Notes under the pieces: model-generated
Database searches by the model: none
Told to the model about the DNA's origin: nothing
Seen by the model: the letters and a program-made list of their open reading frames with translations, nothing else
Assembly (NCBI RefSeq): GCF_023094165.1
Contig: NZ_JALMDK010000002.1
Coordinates: 199,541-263,540 of the forward strand
Direction of reading: 5' to 3'
Length of the DNA: 64,000 nucleotides
Source of the DNA: Crossiella sp. S99.2
Lineage (GTDB): Bacteria > Actinomycetota > Actinomycetes > Mycobacteriales > Pseudonocardiaceae
Shown here: in pieces, positions 1 through 7,166 of the stretch
Numbering within the stretch: position 1 is the stretch's first letter
Layout of the letters: each line of letters opens with the position of its first letter
Position numbers and translations under genes: made by a program

Positions 1-84
1 CCGGCTCCCGGCTCCCGGCTCCCGGCTCCCGGCTCCCGGCTCCCGGCTCCCGGCTCCCGGCTCCCGGCTCCCGGCTCCCGGCTC
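1..84. repeat. 12 tandem copies of a 7-bp unit
   Basis: The unit CCGGCTC is repeated twelve times without a mismatch, then breaks into GC-rich sequence. It begins at the window edge, so the array may be longer. No gene overlaps it. Each copy carries CCGG, so the array is prone to slippage. Confidence 0.95.
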
Positions 85-396
85 CGCGCGGCCTCACCCC
101 GCCGCGTCCCACGCCGTCACCGCTCCCAGCCGACACCCCACCCCAGCCAACCTCCGCCACGCCTCCGAACCTCCTCCGCCCCGCAATTCCCTTCTGTCCG
201 CCCGCGCGCGAGGGGATCCCCCATTTCCAGCCTGCCCCACCCACCCGACATCCCACCCCCAAACCCCCTCCAAGATCCCGACTTATCCACATCACCCCCA
301 CCTATCCACAGAACCAATCCACTCCCTGGCCGCACACCCCCAACCCCGCCACGGTGGACACACACCCGCAACCACCGCACCACCCCAGGGGGACGC
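85..396. other. C-rich intergenic leader of the Tad locus
   Basis: No convincing gene is visible here; the open frames are low-complexity and unlike any protein family. The stretch is strongly C-rich on the plus strand. It contains the paired TATCCACA sites annotated separately and ends with a purine run (AGGGGGA) that can serve as the ribosome binding site of the gene at 397. Confidence 0.6.
283..310 (+). promoter_or_regulatory. Pair of DnaA-box-like sites (copy 1)
   Basis: TTATCCACA at 283-291 matches the classical DnaA box exactly. CTATCCACA follows at 302-310 in the same orientation after 10 bp. The same two 9-mers with the same 10-bp spacer recur at 4680-4707 upstream of the pilin-like gene. 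Binding by DnaA is inference; another TCCACA-binding regulator is possible. Confidence 0.5.
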
Positions 397-1461
397 ATGC
401 CCGAGACCCGCCCGCTAGTCATGGTCAACGAGGACACCCTGCTCGACGAGGTCCTCCGCGTGGCCGCAGCCACGGGCCGCGACGTCGAGTGCGTCCCCGA
501 CCTCACCGCCGCCCGTCAGCGCTGGGCACGTGCCCCGCTGGTCGTGCTCGACGACGACGGCCTCGCCCAGTGCGCGAACGCGGGTATGCCCCGCCGCAAC
601 GGCATCTACGTCCTCTGCCGCACCGACCCGCCGCCGGAGATCTGGGCCCGCGCCCTGGCCGTCGGCGCCGAACAGGTGAGCTGCCTGGCCGAGGCCGAGC
701 CCTGGCTCTCCGCCGCGCTGGCCAAGGCCGAGGAGGTCGAGGACGAACCAGACGGCCGGGTCATCGCGGTGCTCGGCGGCCGCGGCGGCGCGGGCGCGTC
801 GGTGTTCGCCACCGCCCTGGCCCTCACCGCCGCCGACCGCGGTTCCCCGGCCATGCTGCTCGACTGCGACCCACTGGGCGGCGGGCTCGAACTCGTCCTC
901 GGCGGTGAGAAACGCGAAGGCGTCCGCTGGTCCGGCATCACGGTGAACCGCGGCAACCTCGGCAGCGCCACTCTGCGCAACGCACTGCCCAGCTTCGGCC
1001 GCAACCAGCTCACCGTGCTCTCCTGCGACGACGACACCACCGAACTCGAACCCCAGGCGGTGGACCAGGTTCTCGACGCCGGGCGTCGCGGCGGCGGCAC
1101 GGTCGTCTGCGACCTGCCCCGCCATTTCAACCAGCCATGCCGCACCGTGCTGGACGCCGCCGACCTGGCCGTGCTGGTCGTCCCGGCCGAGGTCCGCGCC
1201 TGCACCGCGGCGGCCCGCATCGCCGAGCGCACCAAGGAACGCGGCACGCCGCTGGCCATGGTCGTCCGCGGGCCCGCGCCCACGGGGTTGTCCGTCCGCG
1301 ATGTCGAAGCCGCCGTCCGGCTCCCGGCCCTGGTCACCATGCGCCCCTTCAGCGGCCTGGAAGCCGCGCTGGACACCGGCGGCCTGCCCAACCGGCCACG
1401 CGGCCCGCTGGCCCGCGCCGCCCGCCGGGTGCTCGACCGGGCCGACGACGGCCGCGACTGA
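397..1461 (+). CDS. ssd: Septum-site-determining / CpaE-like protein Ssd
   Basis: 354 aa. An N-terminal receiver-like region of about 120 residues is followed by a MinD/CpaE-type ATPase domain with a deviant Walker A near residue 127 (GGRGGAGAS). In CpaE relatives this domain positions Tad pili; the mycobacterial relative Ssd is linked to septum regulation. It is the first gene of a tad operon, and its stop is one base before the start of the ATPase gene. The ATG at 397 follows an AGGGGGA run. The role in pilus assembly is inferred from context. Confidence 0.85.
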   Translation: MPETRPLVMVNEDTLLDEVLRVAAATGRDVECVPDLTAARQRWARAPLVVLDDDGLAQCANAGMPRRNGIYVLCRTDPPPEIWARALAVGAEQVSCLAEAEPWLSAALAKAEEVEDEPDGRVIAVLGGRGGAGASVFATALALTAADRGSPAMLLDCDPLGGGLELVLGGEKREGVRWSGITVNRGNLGSATLRNALPSFGRNQLTVLSCDDDTTELEPQAVDQVLDAGRRGGGTVVCDLPRHFNQPCRTVLDAADLAVLVVPAEVRACTAAARIAERTKERGTPLAMVVRGPAPTGLSVRDVEAAVRLPALVTMRPFSGLEAALDTGGLPNRPRGPLARAARRVLDRADDGRD

Positions 1462-1462
1462 C

Positions 1463-2614
1463 GTGGACAAGGGACTGATCGACCGTGTGCGCAACAGACT
1501 CGCCCAGCTCGGCAGCAGGCCCACCCCGGCCAACCTGGCCGAGGCCATCCGCGCCGAGACTGGCGCCCTGCTCACCGACGCGGACCTGCTGGACACCCTG
1601 CGCCTGCTCGATCGCGAACTCATCGGCGCCGGTCCGCTGGAACCGTTGCTGCGCATGGATGGCGTCACCGATGTCCTGGTGACCGGCCCCGGCCGGGTGT
1701 GGGTCGACCGCGGCCACGGCCTGACCCGCACCGCGGTCACCCTCCCCGACGAGGAGGCCGTGCGCCGCCTGGCCCAGCGCCTGGCCCTGGCCGCGGGCCG
1801 ACGGCTCGACGACGCCCAGCCATTCGTCGACGGCTGGCTCCCCGGCGGCGTCCGCCTGCACGCCGTGCTGGCCCCGATCGCGGCGGGCGGAACGTGCATC
1901 TCACTGCGCGCCCTGAAGCCCGCCGCCCACGACCTCGCCACCCTGCGCTACCTCGGCACCTTCGCCGAGTCCACCGAGAACCTGTTGCGCCGCATGGTGA
2001 AAGCCCGGCTGAGCTTCCTGGTCGTCGGCGGCACCGGCTCCGGCAAGAGCACCCTGCTCAACGCCCTGCTCGGCTGCGTGGACCCCGCGGAACGAATTGT
2101 CACCGTCGAGGAAGCCGAAGAACTCCACCCCGCCCATCCGCACGTGGTCCGCCTGGTCGCCCGCCCACCGAACATCGAGGGCGCGGGCGAGATCACCCTG
2201 CGCGACCTGGTCCGCCAGGCCCTGCGCATGCGCCCGGACCGCCTGGTCCTGGGTGAGGCCCGAGGTGCTGAGATCGCCGACCTGCTCGCGGCCATGAACA
2301 CCGGCCACGAAGGCTGCGCGGGCACCCTGCACGCCAATTCTCCGACCGAGGTCCCAGCCCGCCTGGAAGCCCTGGCGGCCCTCGGCGGCATGTCCCGCCC
2401 GGCGCTGCACAGCCAGCTCAGCGCGGCACTCCAGGTCGTCCTGCACCTGCGCCGGGACGACCACGGCAGCCGCGCCCTCGCCGCCATCGGCGTCCTGGAC
2501 CGCACCGACGACTACATCCGCGTAGTGCCCGTCTGGCAACAAAACCACGGCTGGACCACCGCCAAAAGCCGCCTCACCACCCTGCTCCGCACCCGGGAAC
2601 CCGCACCCACATGA
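1463..2614 (+). CDS. tadA: Tad/type II-IV secretion ATPase TadA (CpaF-like)
   Basis: 383 aa from GTG 1463, chosen because it follows the ssd stop at once; a longer open frame upstream overlaps ssd and has ssd-antisense character. A PilT/VirB11-type ATPase, it hydrolyses ATP at the inner face of the membrane to drive pilin assembly. Visible motifs are Walker A GGTGSGKST, an aspartate/histidine box near EEAEELHP, and the LVLGEARG and GTLHANS motifs. The stop overlaps the ATG of the next gene (ATGA), so the two are translationally coupled. Confidence 0.92.
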   Translation: MDKGLIDRVRNRLAQLGSRPTPANLAEAIRAETGALLTDADLLDTLRLLDRELIGAGPLEPLLRMDGVTDVLVTGPGRVWVDRGHGLTRTAVTLPDEEAVRRLAQRLALAAGRRLDDAQPFVDGWLPGGVRLHAVLAPIAAGGTCISLRALKPAAHDLATLRYLGTFAESTENLLRRMVKARLSFLVVGGTGSGKSTLLNALLGCVDPAERIVTVEEAEELHPAHPHVVRLVARPPNIEGAGEITLRDLVRQALRMRPDRLVLGEARGAEIADLLAAMNTGHEGCAGTLHANSPTEVPARLEALAALGGMSRPALHSQLSAALQVVLHLRRDDHGSRALAAIGVLDRTDDYIRVVPVWQQNHGWTTAKSRLTTLLRTREPAPT

Positions 2615-3450
2615 CCGCAGCCGCCGCCTTCGCACTAGCCCTGGCCCTGGTGCTCTGGCCACCCAAGACCGGCCAGCACCGCCTGTCCCAACTCCGCCCA
2701 CCCCCGCCTCGCCAGCGCCGAACCCACCCCACCCGCGTCCTGCTGCTGATCCCACCCATCGGCGCCACCCTGCTCGCCGGCATCGGCGGCCTGCTCGCCG
2801 CAACCGCCCTGACCTGGACCCTGCACCGCCAGCGCACCCGTGCCAACGCCATCCGCACGGCCCGGCACACCGACATCGCCCGTGCCGACGCCCTCAACCT
2901 GCTGGTCACCCAGCTCCGCACCGGAACCCACCCGGCCCTGGCCGCCGAAGCCGTGGCCAAAGAGGCCGACCCCGCCATCGCCCCCACCGTGACCGCCCTG
3001 GCCACCGCCATCCGCCTCGGCAGCCACCCCGACAACACCGGCAACCGCCTGCTCCGCGCCTGGCACACCGCCCACAACCACGGCATCCCCCTCGCCGACC
3101 TGCTGGACGCCGAACGCCGAGACCTGGCCGAACGAACCCGCTTCGCCACTCAGGTCGAGGCCCGCCTGGCCGGCGCCCGGGCGACCGCCACCATCCTGGC
3201 CGCCTTGCCCGTGCTGCCAATCCTGTTGGGCGAAGCCATGAACGCCCACCCCCTGCGCATCCTCACCGCAACCCCAGCAGGCCAGTTCCTGCTCCCCCTG
3301 GGCGCCCTGCTCATCTGCCTCGGCCTCGAATGGAGCGCCCACCTAACCGCCAACACCACAAACCCCAAAACCCAAACAAACCGACAGATCCCCTCACTCC
3401 CACCCCGGACCCCACCATGCCCACCCAAGCCACAGCCGCCCTCCTCCTAG
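2611..3450 (+). CDS. TadB-like inner-membrane platform protein
   Basis: 279 aa. A type II secretion F-domain protein that would form the membrane platform on which the TadA ATPase acts. Membrane segments are visible near residues 45-70 and in two stretches near the C-terminus, flanking a cytoplasmic alpha-helical F-domain rich in Ala, Glu and Arg. The start overlaps the tadA stop by 4 bp. The extreme C-terminus is Pro/Asn/Thr-rich and overlaps the next gene. Confidence 0.8.
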   Translation: MTAAAAFALALALVLWPPKTGQHRLSQLRPPPPRQRRTHPTRVLLLIPPIGATLLAGIGGLLAATALTWTLHRQRTRANAIRTARHTDIARADALNLLVTQLRTGTHPALAAEAVAKEADPAIAPTVTALATAIRLGSHPDNTGNRLLRAWHTAHNHGIPLADLLDAERRDLAERTRFATQVEARLAGARATATILAALPVLPILLGEAMNAHPLRILTATPAGQFLLPLGALLICLGLEWSAHLTANTTNPKTQTNRQIPSLPPRTPPCPPKPQPPSS

Positions 3451-4121
3451 CCCTGGCCCTGCTGACCTACCCCACCCGCCCCAACCACCGCACCCGCCTG
3501 AACCTCCCACCCATCCCACACCCCAGTCGCACAATCCCAGTCCTGCCAACCCTGCTGGGAATCTCCATCGCCGCCGTCACCCTCCTCAACGGCCTGCACC
3601 CCGCCATCAGCCTGCCCCTGGCCGCAGCAGCCACTGCGCTAAGCCACACTCTGCGATCCCGCGCGCCCCAATCCCCACCCTCCGACCCACTGGCCCTGGC
3701 CACCGCCTGCGACCTCCTGGCCGCCTGCCTACGCGCCGGACTCCCCATTCCCCAAGCCCTACGCCTGTCCGCAGCCGAACTAACCGGCCCACCAGCCACC
3801 GCCCTGCACGACGTAGCCGCCCTCCTCACCCTGGGCGCCACCCCCACCGAAGCCTGGACCCCGGCCACCCAACTCCCAGCCCTGACCCGCCTGGCCCGCG
3901 CCGCCCGCCACACCGCCCGCTCCGGCGCCGCCCTGGCCGACACCGCAACCGACCTGGCCACCCAACTCCGCACCGAAACCGAACAGCAAGCCGAAGCCCG
4001 AGCCCAACGCGCCACAGTCCTCATCACCGCCCCACTGGGCCTGTGCTTCCTCCCAGCCTTCATCTGCCTCGGCGTGGTCCCCACCATCATCGGCCTGGCC
4101 AAAACCCTGTTCCCCCACTGA
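3417..4121 (+). CDS. TadC-like inner-membrane platform protein
   Basis: 234 aa from ATG 3417; starting further upstream would only add a Pro/Asn-rich tail that duplicates the end of tadB. Hydrophobic segments lie near the N-terminus, in the middle, and at the C-terminus (LCFLPAFICLGVVPTIIGLA). It forms an F-domain pair with the preceding gene, as expected for TadB/TadC, and overlaps it by 34 bp. Codon use is extremely C-rich, as in tadB. Confidence 0.78.
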   Translation: MPTQATAALLLALALLTYPTRPNHRTRLNLPPIPHPSRTIPVLPTLLGISIAAVTLLNGLHPAISLPLAAAATALSHTLRSRAPQSPPSDPLALATACDLLAACLRAGLPIPQALRLSAAELTGPPATALHDVAALLTLGATPTEAWTPATQLPALTRLARAARHTARSGAALADTATDLATQLRTETEQQAEARAQRATVLITAPLGLCFLPAFICLGVVPTIIGLAKTLFPH

Positions 4122-4679
4122 AACCCAGCCCCCACCCAGCCTCGGTGTCGGCACAAGCCCACCGCCCACCCAAACGCGCCACCTGCTCAACCCGCCGGAT
4201 CGATCCGCCCGCCAGATCCACTGCCCATTGCCCGGAACTTGTTTCCCCCACAACCCATTCCCGCTCGCAGGCCCCTCGATTCGCCGATCACCTAACGCGA
4301 CGCCCACCCAATGCGGCGCGTACTCAACGCGCCCAAACACAGACGCGCCCAGAAGATCCACTCACCCAACAGCTCCACCCGCACCCATCGCGCGAGCCGC
4401 GGCCACCCATGCTGCCGACACCACCATCACCTGGTGACCAGCCCACATCCACTTCCATCCGGCCCCATACCCCGCTCAGCGCCTACCCGCCCGCCGCCCC
4501 ACCTTGCCCGCCCCACCTCGCCCGCACCGGCTCGCTCCAAACTTCCCCCGCCGGTGCCCACCCCTGCCCACCGGTACCCGCCCCCGCCCACACCGCGCGC
4601 GCGACTGGGGGTCCCCCCGAATTCCATTCTTCCAGGCAGCGCAGACATTTCCGCCGGTCAGTGGCCCAGTGATCGCGAG

Positions 4680-4707
4680 TTATCCACATAGACCCCAGCT
4701 ATCCACA
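4680..4707 (+). promoter_or_regulatory. Pair of DnaA-box-like sites (copy 2)
   Basis: TTATCCACA at 4680-4688 and CTATCCACA at 4699-4707, again separated by exactly 10 bp as at 283-310. The two copies of the arrangement sit in front of the two transcription units of the pilus locus, which suggests shared control. Confidence 0.5.
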
Positions 4708-4779
4708 GATCCGCTGAGCTGGCTGGCGAAGTGTTCGAGGGCGAGGAAAGTGGGACCTGCCGCACCCGTGGCAACAATC

Positions 4780-4794
4780 TGTCCACAGTGGACA
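4780..4794. promoter_or_regulatory. Perfect palindrome of TCCACA half-sites
   Basis: TGTCCACAGTGGACA is a perfect inverted repeat around a central A, 21 bp before the start of the pilin-like gene. Each arm is close to the actinobacterial DnaA box TTGTCCACA, so the site could bind the same protein as the upstream pair. It would lie over or next to the promoter. Confidence 0.45.
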
Positions 4795-4815
4795 AAATCC
4801 GCCCGAAGGAGAGTC

Positions 4816-5016
4816 ATGCGATCCGAGTTCTTGCTGCCACCCAATGCGTTCGCGCGGTTCCGGCACTCCGACGACGGGACCATCACGGTCGAGTACGCGA
4901 TCGTGATCATGGTCTGCGCCGCGGTCGGCGGGGCGTTGCTCACCTTTGTCACGGGTGGGTGGCTCTCCGAATGGATCACTGACATGTTTCAGGATTCGTT
5001 GGAGGTGAAGAGGTGA
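4816..5016 (+). CDS. DUF4244 / Flp-pilin-like small protein
   Basis: 66 aa. A charged N-terminus, then DDGTITVEYAIVIMVCAA, the Gly-x-x-x-Val-Glu-Tyr-Ala pattern of Flp/type IV pilins directly before a single hydrophobic helix. This class is the likely structural subunit of the Tad pilus, cut by a prepilin peptidase not seen in this window. ATG 4816 has GAAGGAGA seven bases upstream. The stop overlaps the next start. Confidence 0.8.
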   Translation: MRSEFLLPPNAFARFRHSDDGTITVEYAIVIMVCAAVGGALLTFVTGGWLSEWITDMFQDSLEVKR

Positions 5017-6314
5017 TGCGAAGACCGCTCGCCGGTGATCGTGGGTCGGTCACCGTTGAGGCGGCGATCGGCATCGCGTCCATCGCCGTGGTGCTCGCGC
5101 TTGCCTTTGCCGGATTCCGGTTGGCGGTGACTCAACTGCGGTGTGTGGACGCGGCGCGGGAGGCGGCTCGGCTGATCGCGCGTGGTGAACAGGATCGCGC
5201 CGCGGTGGTGGTGCGGGAGATGGTGCCTGGGCCGGTGCAGCTGTCCAGCCAGGTTGAGGCGGATGCGGTTCGGGTCGAGGTTGTTGCGCGGCCGCTCGGT
5301 GGAGCTTTTCCGTTGCGGGAGAGTGCTTTCGCGTTGCTGGAGCAGTCGGCGGAACCGATCGTGGGCGAGGTTCCGCAGGGGCGATTACCCGCCGCTGTCG
5401 GTGAGCTGGGGCGGGACGCTCCGGCGGTGGCGTCGCGGTCGCATCAGACCGAACCCGTTGGCGCGCACGGAACTGGGCGTCTCAGCGCACAGGGTCGCGC
5501 TCGTTGGCAGGTTGGCCCGCGCAGGCAAGCCCGCCTCCGGACTCGTCGCGCCAGTAGCCGGGTACGAGGCAGCGCCAGTGATGTGAACGCGGAGCGCCCG
5601 GTCGCCCCGGCCCCGGCGTGCGAACCTGCACGGGCGCTCGAACCCACACTGGCGCGCGAGCCGACGCTGGTGCCGACACCTGCCCATTCGCCTGTGCGCG
5701 CCCTCGCGCTCGCACGCGTGCCCGCGCGAGGGCGCGTGCCTGTCCGCTCGTGCGGGTGCGCCCGCGCACACACGCGGGCATGCCTGCTCACCCGCACGCT
5801 GAGAAGCACGCGGAGAACTCCGCCCAACACGGCTTCCGAACCCGCCACCACCTGGGCGCTCAACTCCACCACCACGCCCAACTCCACCGCCGAGCCCAAC
5901 TCCACTGCCGAGTCCAAACCAAACGCCAGCCGGCCGGCGGCGACCAGCGACCCGCGCCCAAGACCCACCCTCGGCGACGACCGTGGATTCGCGACCGGGC
6001 TCGCGACGCTGATGATCGTGGGACTGCTCGCCGCGACGGTGATCGTCGCCCATCTCGGCGCGGTGGTGGCCGCTGGACGGCGGGCGGCGGCGGCCGCTGA
6101 TCTGGCGGCGCTGGCTGCCGCTGGGCGGCTGGTGGCGGCGGGGCAGGGGTGTGCGGCGGCGGGGCGGGTGGCGGGGGAGATGGGTGGGCGGTTGGCGGAG
6201 TGTCTGGTGGAGGGATGGGTGGTGACGGTGCGGGTGCGGGTGGGGCTGCCGGGGGTGTTGGCGGTGTTCGGCGCGACGAGCGCGCGGGCGCGGGCCGGTC
6301 CGGCAGAACTGTGA
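5013..6314 (+). CDS. Fusion of two TadE-like proteins with a long linker
   Basis: 433 aa. Residues 1-120 form a TadE-like pseudopilin domain (DRGSVTVEAAIGIASIAVV). Residues 322-433 match a second class of TadE-like protein found beside this helicase in Actinobacteria (DDRGFATGLATLMIVGLL, then AAAAADLAALAAAGR). In relatives these are two separate adjacent genes. Here they are joined by about 200 residues of Arg/Pro/Ala/Ser/Thr-rich linker with odd codon use. No good start codon with a Shine-Dalgarno precedes the second domain, so one product is likely. GTG 5013 has GGAGG 8 bp upstream and overlaps the previous stop. Confidence 0.72.
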   Translation: MMRRPLAGDRGSVTVEAAIGIASIAVVLALAFAGFRLAVTQLRCVDAAREAARLIARGEQDRAAVVVREMVPGPVQLSSQVEADAVRVEVVARPLGGAFPLRESAFALLEQSAEPIVGEVPQGRLPAAVGELGRDAPAVASRSHQTEPVGAHGTGRLSAQGRARWQVGPRRQARLRTRRASSRVRGSASDVNAERPVAPAPACEPARALEPTLAREPTLVPTPAHSPVRALALARVPARGRVPVRSCGCARAHTRACLLTRTLRSTRRTPPNTASEPATTWALNSTTTPNSTAEPNSTAESKPNASRPAATSDPRPRPTLGDDRGFATGLATLMIVGLLAATVIVAHLGAVVAAGRRAAAAADLAALAAAGRLVAAGQGCAAAGRVAGEMGGRLAECLVEGWVVTVRVRVGLPGVLAVFGATSARARAGPAEL

Positions 6315-6539
6315 ACGGCGCCGGGTGCGATGAGCGGTCATCGAGCGGCGGTGAGCGGGCAAATGGCGTCATTACACGGGTTTGTGGGTTGCGGTCAACG
6401 GTGAAACCTGTGTTCCGCCCTGCTTGTGGCCTGCGTTACTCGCCGTGCCGTTCCGACCGGTGGTCGACTTACCGGTTACCTCCGTTGGGGGCGGTGCCGT
6501 TTCTTGTAGGAGAAGGATTTGGTTGCGGTAGGAGGCGAC

Positions 6540-7166
6540 ATGGACTGGTCGGATAGTTGGCGCGGGGCATTCCGGATCGAGTTGCGGGCGGAGGCCATCG
6601 GTCTCGCGTTCCGCGGCTGGCCGGTGCTGCCCGGCACCTATCCGGCGGGCTCGCAGTGGGCGGGCCGGGACGGTGTGCAGGCCGAAGGCCCGGTGCCGGT
6701 GCATCGTGACTGGCAGGAGCGGATCGGCACCCAGGCCGAGCAGGTGGCCTCCTGGTGGACCGGGCGTCCCTACTCGCTGCTGCTGGCCACCGGCGTTGTG
6801 CTGGACGCCATCGAGGTTGACGCCGAACTGGGCCGCCGGGTTGCCACGGCGCTGCGGGTCGCCGGCGGACCGGTGCCGATCGCGGCGACGCCGACCGGCA
6901 AGTGGCTGTTCCTGACCACCGCGGGCGAGCCGCTGCGGGACGCCCTGGCCGAGCGGTCCGACATCGCGCTGCTCGGCAAGGGCAGCTGGATCCCGCTGCC
7001 GCCTTCGCCGTTCCAGCACGGCGTGGTGCACTGGCGGGTCAAGCCGCAGATCTGCAACTGGAACCTGCCCGAGTCGCACGTGGTGCAGGACGCCATCACC
7101 GAAGCCCTTCGGGACGACATGCTTGCCGGGGTCGTCGAGCTGGTCAGCTCGGAACGATCCCACTGA
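6540..7166 (+). CDS. Bifunctional primase/polymerase-domain protein
   Basis: 208 aa from ATG 6540, which has a perfect AGGAGG four bases upstream. It resembles the N-terminal Prim-Pol fold of archaeo-eukaryotic-type primases (FRGWPVLPGTYPAG, then SLLLATGVVLDAIEVD, where acidic residues coordinate metal). Free-standing Prim-Pol proteins of this size are common in Actinobacteria and of unknown role. The 3' end overlaps the convergent helicase gene by 23 bp. Confidence 0.7.
   Translation: MDWSDSWRGAFRIELRAEAIGLAFRGWPVLPGTYPAGSQWAGRDGVQAEGPVPVHRDWQERIGTQAEQVASWWTGRPYSLLLATGVVLDAIEVDAELGRRVATALRVAGGPVPIAATPTGKWLFLTTAGEPLRDALAERSDIALLGKGSWIPLPPSPFQHGVVHWRVKPQICNWNLPESHVVQDAITEALRDDMLAGVVELVSSERSH

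Larger units (their letters stand above)
4122..4815. other. C-rich intergenic region before the pilin-like gene
   Basis: About 690 bp without a convincing gene; all open frames are Pro/Thr/Ala low-complexity. The sequence resembles the leader at 85-396, including a GC-alternating run and the paired TATCCACA sites. A separate promoter for the pilin-like gene is likely to lie here. Confidence 0.55.

Noticed and set aside
1..84. CRISPR array
   Set aside because: The repeats are contiguous 7-mers without spacers; no cas genes are present anywhere in the window.
415..1941. 508-codon minus-strand open frame across ssd and tadA
   Set aside because: It lies antisense to two clear tad genes, has no family features, and arises from high-GC codon bias.
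4043..4691. Pro/Thr-rich plus-strand open frames between tadC and the pilin-like gene
   Set aside because: Low complexity, no ribosome binding sites, mutually overlapping frames; treated as intergenic.
5385..6372. Minus-strand frames opposite the TadE fusion
   Set aside because: His/Arg/Pro-rich shadows; the plus-strand domains are recognisable and in a coherent operon.
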